From contig NZ_SODF01000003.1 of NCBI RefSeq assembly GCF_004365875.1, positions 19,709 through 83,708 of the forward strand: a stretch of 64,000 nucleotides of DNA. The letters are read 5' to 3'. The first letter of the stretch is position 1. The number at the start of each line of letters is the position of its first letter. The DNA is from Kribbella kalugense (GTDB lineage: Bacteria > Actinomycetota > Actinomycetes > Propionibacteriales > Kribbellaceae). The translations under genes were made by a program, and so were the position numbers. Below the pieces are notes generated by a model. The model made no database searches and was not told the origin of the DNA. It saw only the letters and a list, made by a program, of their open reading frames with translations. Shown here piece by piece: positions 60,518-64,000 of this stretch.

Positions 60518-61966
60518 AGCGAGAGTCTGATATTCCGAGGGGTCGAAGCGCCGGGTCAGCTGCCGGAACCGGAACGTGAACGACGGCCAGAGCGTCGTGT
60601 TGCGACCCTCCGAATCCAGGTACCAGCTCGTGCAGCCGCCGCGGGTCCAGATCGTGTTCCGCATCGACGAGCGGACCCCGTCGACGAACGCGCGCTGGAC
60701 ATCCCGCCGTACCTCGACCTCCCGCAGGCCCTCGGCATCCATCGTCTTCAGCGCGTCCAGGATGTACGCGATCTGGGACTCGATCATGAACACCATCGAG
60801 CTATGCCCGAGGCCGGTGTTCGGGCCGATCAGCATGAAGAAGTTCGGGAAGCCGTTGATCGCCGTACCGAGGTGCGCCTCCATGCCGTCCGCCCAGGCCT
60901 GGCGCAGCGAGACGCCGTCGCGGCCGTGGACCATGTCCATCACCGGCAGGTCGGTCACCTTGAAGCCGGTGCCGTAGATGATCGTGTCGACCTCGTGCTT
61001 CACACCGTCGGTGGTGAGGATCCCGGTCGGCGTGACCTCGGCGATCCCGTCGGTGACCACCTCGACGTTCGGCTGCGCGACCGCCGGGTAGTAGTCGTCG
61101 GAGATCAGCACGCGCTTGCAACCGAGGGTGAAATCGGGCGTCAGCTTGGCGCGCAGCAGCGGGTCGCGAACCTGATGCGCGAGATGCTTCTCGGCGACCT
61201 TCTGCGCCTGCTTCATGATCGCCGGCAGCTTGGCGAACCCGAGCACCATCGACTCGCGACCCCAGTAGATCCCGGCCCGAACCGCCTTCTGCACAAGGGG
61301 AAACCGCCGGTATACCATCTTCTCGGCCGCGCTGATCTTGCGATCCGGCCGCGGCATCACCCACGGCGGCGTGCGCTGGAACAGGTGCAGTTCCTCGACC
61401 TCGGGCTGGATCGCCGGCACGAACTGGATCGCCGACGCGCCGGTCCCGATCACCGCGACCTTGCGGCCGCTCAGGTTCAGCTCGTGGTCCCACCGAGCGG
61501 AATGGAATACCTCGCCTTCGAAGTCCTCGATCCCCGGGAGCTTCGGGGACGACGGTTCCGCGAGCGGACCCATCCCCGACAGCACGATGTCCGCGGTGAA
61601 CTGACCTTGATCAGTCTGGATGTGCCAGCGGCCGTCCTCCCAGCGCGCCGACTCGACCGCGTGGCCGAAGCGGATGTGCTGGCGGACGCCGAACACGTCG
61701 GTGACCTTGCGCAGATAGTCCTCGATCTCGGGCTGCGGCGAGAAGGTCGACGACCAGTCCGGGTTCGGCGCGAACGAGAACGAGTAGAGGTGCGACGGCA
61801 CGTCACACCGGCAACCCGGGTACGTGTTGTCCCGCCAGGTGCCGCCGACGTCGTCCGCACGCTCCAGTACGACGAAGTCGTCGTACCCGGCCTGCTTCAG
61901 CCGGACCGCCATCCCGATCCCCGCGAACCCGGTACCGATCACCACGATCCGATGCTGCTCGCTCAT
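60512..61966 (-). CDS. Flavin-containing (Baeyer-Villiger type) monooxygenase
   Basis: 484 residues. FAD site VVIGTGFAGIGMAVRL, NADPH site VAVIGTGASAIQFVP, and the BVMO fingerprint FEGEVFHSARWDH (F-x-G-x-x-x-H-x-x-x-W-D). GGTWRDNTYPGCRCDVPSHLYSFSF is characteristic of the family. Converts ketones to esters, or oxidises heteroatoms, with NADPH and O2. Divergent from a TetR gene across two overlapping operators, the standard arrangement for ketone- or steroid-induced BVMOs. Confidence 0.93.
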   Translation of the reverse strand: MSEQHRIVVIGTGFAGIGMAVRLKQAGYDDFVVLERADDVGGTWRDNTYPGCRCDVPSHLYSFSFAPNPDWSSTFSPQPEIEDYLRKVTDVFGVRQHIRFGHAVESARWEDGRWHIQTDQGQFTADIVLSGMGPLAEPSSPKLPGIEDFEGEVFHSARWDHELNLSGRKVAVIGTGASAIQFVPAIQPEVEELHLFQRTPPWVMPRPDRKISAAEKMVYRRFPLVQKAVRAGIYWGRESMVLGFAKLPAIMKQAQKVAEKHLAHQVRDPLLRAKLTPDFTLGCKRVLISDDYYPAVAQPNVEVVTDGIAEVTPTGILTTDGVKHEVDTIIYGTGFKVTDLPVMDMVHGRDGVSLRQAWADGMEAHLGTAINGFPNFFMLIGPNTGLGHSSMVFMIESQIAYILDALKTMDAEGLREVEVRRDVQRAFVDGVRSSMRNTIWTRGGCTSWYLDSEGRNTTLWPSFTFRFRQLTRRFDPSEYQTLAM

Positions 61967-61988
61967 CCTCGGCCTCCTGCTCGGCTGG

Positions 61989-62021
61989 AACTTACTCCCA
62001 GTAAGTTACTCGGAGTCAGTT
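61989..62021. promoter_or_regulatory. Two overlapping TetR operators
   Basis: AACTTACTCCCAGTAAGTT (61989-62007) is a perfect 8-bp-arm dyad; AAGTTACTCGGAGTCAGTT (62003-62021) is a second, near-perfect copy on the other strand sharing 5 bases. Together they cover the start regions of both divergent genes, allowing two dimers on opposite faces. Confidence 0.75.
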
Positions 62022-62032
62022 AAACTGCGCAA

Positions 62033-62698
62033 GTGACCTCCACCACGCACGGCCCGGCCCAGCAGGGCCCGACTGAGGGTCCGACTCAGGGCTCGCCGAA
62101 GCGGCGCCGCGACCGGGCCGCGCGCGAGCGGGAGATCCTCGAGGCGGCCGAGCAGATCTTCGGCAAACGCGGGTACCAGGCCACGTCAATGGACGACATC
62201 GCCGCGCAGGTCGGCGTGTCGAAGCCGCTGATCTACCAGTACTACGGCTCGAAGGACGGCCTGTTCCTCGCCTGCCTCGCCCGCCTCCGCGGTCAACTCC
62301 TGGACACGGTCTCCGACGCGGTGATCGCCGCTTCGGATGCGGAGGACGCGTTGTACACCGGGTTCGTCGCCTGGTTCCAGTTCCTCGACGACCATCCGCA
62401 GGCGTGGTCGGTCCTGGTCGACGAAGGCATGCTCAGCGCCGGCCCGGCCGCCGAAGCGACAGACGAGGTACGCGCGGCATTCATCGAACTCATCGCCACC
62501 ATGGTCCGGATGAACCTCCCCGCCGGCCGCCCGGTCGACGACGACGAAGTCCAGATCGTTGCCCAAAGCATCTCCGGCGCCACCGAACGCCTGGCGATCT
62601 GGCGCACCCGATCCACAACCCCGCCAACCCCCGAAAAAGTCGCCCGTACCCTCAAAGACCTCCTCTGGCAGGGCCTCCACACCCTCAAGTCCACCTGA
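62033..62698 (+). CDS. TetR-family transcriptional regulator
   Basis: 221 residues from GTG. After a disordered head (Gly/Pro/Gln-rich), the HTH reads REREILEAAEQIFGKRGYQATSMDDIAAQVGVSKPLIYQYYGSKDGLF. The C-terminal ligand domain starts near 90. Should repress the divergent monooxygenase and itself. Stop overlaps the next ATG (TGATG). Confidence 0.93.
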   Translation: MTSTTHGPAQQGPTEGPTQGSPKRRRDRAAREREILEAAEQIFGKRGYQATSMDDIAAQVGVSKPLIYQYYGSKDGLFLACLARLRGQLLDTVSDAVIAASDAEDALYTGFVAWFQFLDDHPQAWSVLVDEGMLSAGPAAEATDEVRAAFIELIATMVRMNLPAGRPVDDDEVQIVAQSISGATERLAIWRTRSTTPPTPEKVARTLKDLLWQGLHTLKST

Positions 62699-63486
62699 TG
62701 CACGTCGAGTCGTACGCCGAGGCCGCCGTACCCCTCCCCCTCCGCCACCAGGTTCACGCCCTCCAAGCCCAGGCCTGGCCCGCTGACCTCCCATCACCCA
62801 CTCCCCAGCCCTCACCCACTCCGCCACCACCCACTCCGCCGGCCTCCTCTCCGCCGGCCTCCTCTCCGCCGGCCTCCTCTCCGCCGGCCTCCTCTCCGCC
62901 AGCCTCCACTCCGGCAGCCTCCACTCCGGCCGCGTCCACTCCGCCAGCCTCCGCTCCGCCGACCTCCGCGAGCCGGGCGTCCTCGCCACCTACCCCGCCA
63001 ATCGAGGCGACCGCCGATGCTCTCGTCCACGACCCGAAGCTCCACCCGCTGTCGATGCTGCTCATCGACGACGGCGTGGTCGTCGCCGCCCTGGACATCC
63101 TGCGGAAGCCGCTCCACCACGCCGGCACCACATTCCAGGCGGGCGGTCTGAGCACCGTCGTCACCCGCGCCGACCTCCGCGGCCGCGGCTACGGCCACCG
63201 CCTGGTCACCGACGCCCGCAACACGATGATGGACCTCTACCTCGACCTCGGCATCTTCACCTGCGACCGCCCACTCCAGCGGTTCTACGAATCCGCCGGC
63301 TGGCAACACCTCCCGAACACGGTCCTGATCGGCGGCACCCCGGACAATCCCTTCCCCAGCGACCAACCAGGCTTCGACAAAGTAGTCCTGGCCGCCTTCT
63401 TCACCCCCGCCGCAACCCAAGCCGCCCCCACCTTCCCAAACACTCGCATCCCCCTCCACCCAGGCCACATCGACAAACTCTGGTAA
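62698..63486 (+). CDS. GNAT acetyltransferase interrupted by a Pro/Ser/Ala repeat
   Basis: 262 residues from the ATG at 62698, coupled to tetR. The first ~30 residues (HVESYAEAAVPLPLRHQVHALQAQAWP) and residues from ~107 on (HPLSMLLIDDGVVVAALDIL, VVTRADLRGRGYGHRLV with the acetyl-CoA loop R-G-x-G-Y/H, LGIFTCDRPLQRFYESAGW) make one GNAT fold. Between them ~65 residues of PPASS/PAAST-type repeats replace what is normally a short loop. Acetyl donor chemistry should survive if the loop is flexible. Substrate unknown. Confidence 0.8.
   Translation: MHVESYAEAAVPLPLRHQVHALQAQAWPADLPSPTPQPSPTPPPPTPPASSPPASSPPASSPPASSPPASTPAASTPAASTPPASAPPTSASRASSPPTPPIEATADALVHDPKLHPLSMLLIDDGVVVAALDILRKPLHHAGTTFQAGGLSTVVTRADLRGRGYGHRLVTDARNTMMDLYLDLGIFTCDRPLQRFYESAGWQHLPNTVLIGGTPDNPFPSDQPGFDKVVLAAFFTPAATQAAPTFPNTRIPLHPGHIDKLW
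62836..62970 (+). repeat. 15-bp coding minisatellite, nine units
   Basis: Units of 15 bp run in frame: four identical copies CCGCCGGCCTCCTCT (62836-62895), then five variants (CCGCCAGCCTCCACT, CCGGCAGCCTCCACT, CCGGCCGCGTCCACT, CCGCCAGCCTCCGCT, CCGCCGACCTCCGCG). Identity falls from left to right, as expected from recent expansion at one end. Confidence 0.95.
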
Positions 63487-63836
63487 CCCCACCAAGAACC
63501 CCCACCCCACACGAGCCACGAGCCACACCGCACGAGTCCCGAGCCACACCGCACGGGTCGCACAGCACGAATCGCGAGCCTCACCGCACGGGTCGCACAG
63601 CACGAATCGCGAGCCTCACCGCACGGGTCGCGAGCCTCACCACACGGGCGGCGAGCTGCCCGGCCGGCGAGGCATCGACCGGGCCGTGGGGTGGTGATGA
63701 CTTGTGCCGCAGCGGCCGCGAGGGCGGACGGGGACGATCGCGGCCGAGCTCAGATCACCGAACCACCCCACGGATCGACGGCGTCCCACCCGGGAATCCC
63801 TGCGCCGACGCGACACCGCCCGGGCAGCATCTAGTG
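63487..63836. other. Repeat-filled gap after the GNAT gene
   Basis: No confident gene. A short-period array (63529-63640) is followed by the first ~142-bp repeat unit (from 63696). The plus-strand frame that becomes the partial ORF at the right edge is open through most of this stretch. Confidence 0.6.
63529..63640 (+). repeat. Tandem 21/35-bp repeats
   Basis: A 35-bp unit beginning CGCACGGGTCGCACAGCACG occurs exactly twice (63550-63584, 63585-63619), flanked by 21-bp shortened copies (63529-63549 and 63620-63640) that lack the middle 14 bases. Confidence 0.9.
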
Positions 63837-64000
63837 ATGATGATGTCTGCCTGCGGCAGTCACCAGGGCGGGCCGCGCGGTCACGGCTGGGCCGAGATCG
63901 CCGAACCCGCCCCACAGATCGACGGCGTCCCACCCGGGAATCCGTACGCCGACGCAGCACCGACCAACCGTCCGGTCGCGATGATCTGCGCCTGCGGCAG
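63696..64000 (+). repeat. ~142-bp direct repeats, at least two and a part
   Basis: Units start at 63696, 63839 and 63980 (GATGAYNTGYGCC...GGCAG). The second half of each unit is best kept: ATCGACGGCGTCCCACCCGG followed by GAATCC occurs at 63774 and 63916. Copies are diverged in their first half. The third runs out of the window. Confidence 0.85.
63837..64000 (+). CDS. Partial ORF built of ~47-residue repeats (3' end beyond window)
   Basis: Open to the right edge. From the ATG cluster at 63837-63845 it reads MMMSACGSHQGG...WAEIAEPAPQIDGVPPGNPYADAAPTNRPVAMICACG, with the phrase DGVPPGNPxADAxP repeated in the same frame upstream (63777-63820) and a Cys-Gly pair closing each unit. No ribosome site is clear and the true start may be further left or the frame may be non-coding. 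Family not recognised. Confidence 0.35.
   Translation, partial: MMMSACGSHQGGPRGHGWAEIAEPAPQIDGVPPGNPYADAAPTNRPVAMICACG

Noticed and set aside
59753..62023. A 756-codon plus-strand frame
   Set aside because: It is the antisense of the membrane protein and monooxygenase genes.
63529..63640. Possible CRISPR array
   Set aside because: The repeats are directly adjacent with no unique spacers of constant size, and no cas gene is in the window.

Overview
The window is high-GC DNA (by eye about 70%) packed with short intergenic gaps, ATGA/GTGA stop-start overlaps, GTG starts, GAGG-type ribosome sites, actinobacterial regulator families (ECF41/SigJ sigma factor, CseB/CseC-like two-component pair, MmyB-type XRE, AsnC, IclR, GntR-FCD) and large secreted glycosidases. 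This fits a soil filamentous actinomycete, most likely of the Nocardioidaceae/Kribbellaceae type. The genus is an inference. I saw no rRNA, tRNA, insertion sequence, prophage or CRISPR array.

Layout. 0-6.7 kb: MarR regulator (cut by the left edge), alditol oxidase, YdcF protein, TSUP exporter, MFS exporter, NarL-type two-component pair. 6.7-13.4 kb: secreted peptidase-like hydrolase, beta-propeller/FN3 protein, SigJ with a divergent flavin oxidoreductase, SDR, nicotinamidase. 13.4-17.4 kb: GntR-creatininase cassette followed by an esterase and an AbgT transporter. 17.6-21.2 kb: 5'-nucleotidase, polysaccharide deacetylase, membrane protein. 21.4-24.7 and 34.1-36.6 kb: tyrosine/homogentisate catabolism (hmgA, an uncharacterised gene, fahA; hpd, AsnC, IclR). 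25.1-29.3 kb: GH101 endo-alpha-N-acetylgalactosaminidase. 29.4-32.0 kb: CseABC-like envelope-stress genes without sigE. 32-46.7 kb: D-lactate/glycolate-type oxidase, exporter, PhyH/AraC pair, SDR/XRE pair, GH16 and GH87 glucanases. 46.9-51.4 kb: helicase, DUF3039, YqgE, VanZ, malic enzyme. 51.5-62 kb: CoA-transferase/hydrolase/membrane operon with a divergent MerR gene, S9 peptidase, small ORFs, a second membrane operon, a Baeyer-Villiger-type monooxygenase with a divergent TetR gene. 62.7-64 kb: a GNAT acetyltransferase carrying an in-frame minisatellite, then tandem repeats running into a gene cut by the right edge.

How parts work together: hpd, hmgA and fahA supply three of the steps from 4-hydroxyphenylpyruvate to fumarate plus acetoacetate. 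The isomerase step is not obvious here and an unknown gene sits between hmgA and fahA. A shared TCCGRTAATCGR motif links the hmgA/fahA divergent promoter, the iclR promoter and a third site. Three secreted polysaccharidases (GH101, GH16, GH87) and a deacetylase suggest glycan scavenging.

The most unusual signals are: an over-represented palindrome GGTATACC (8 copies, 6 of them within 7 kb); three 90-165 nt imperfect hairpins, two of which bury a ribosome-binding site; the coding minisatellite; and the shared operator-like motifs.
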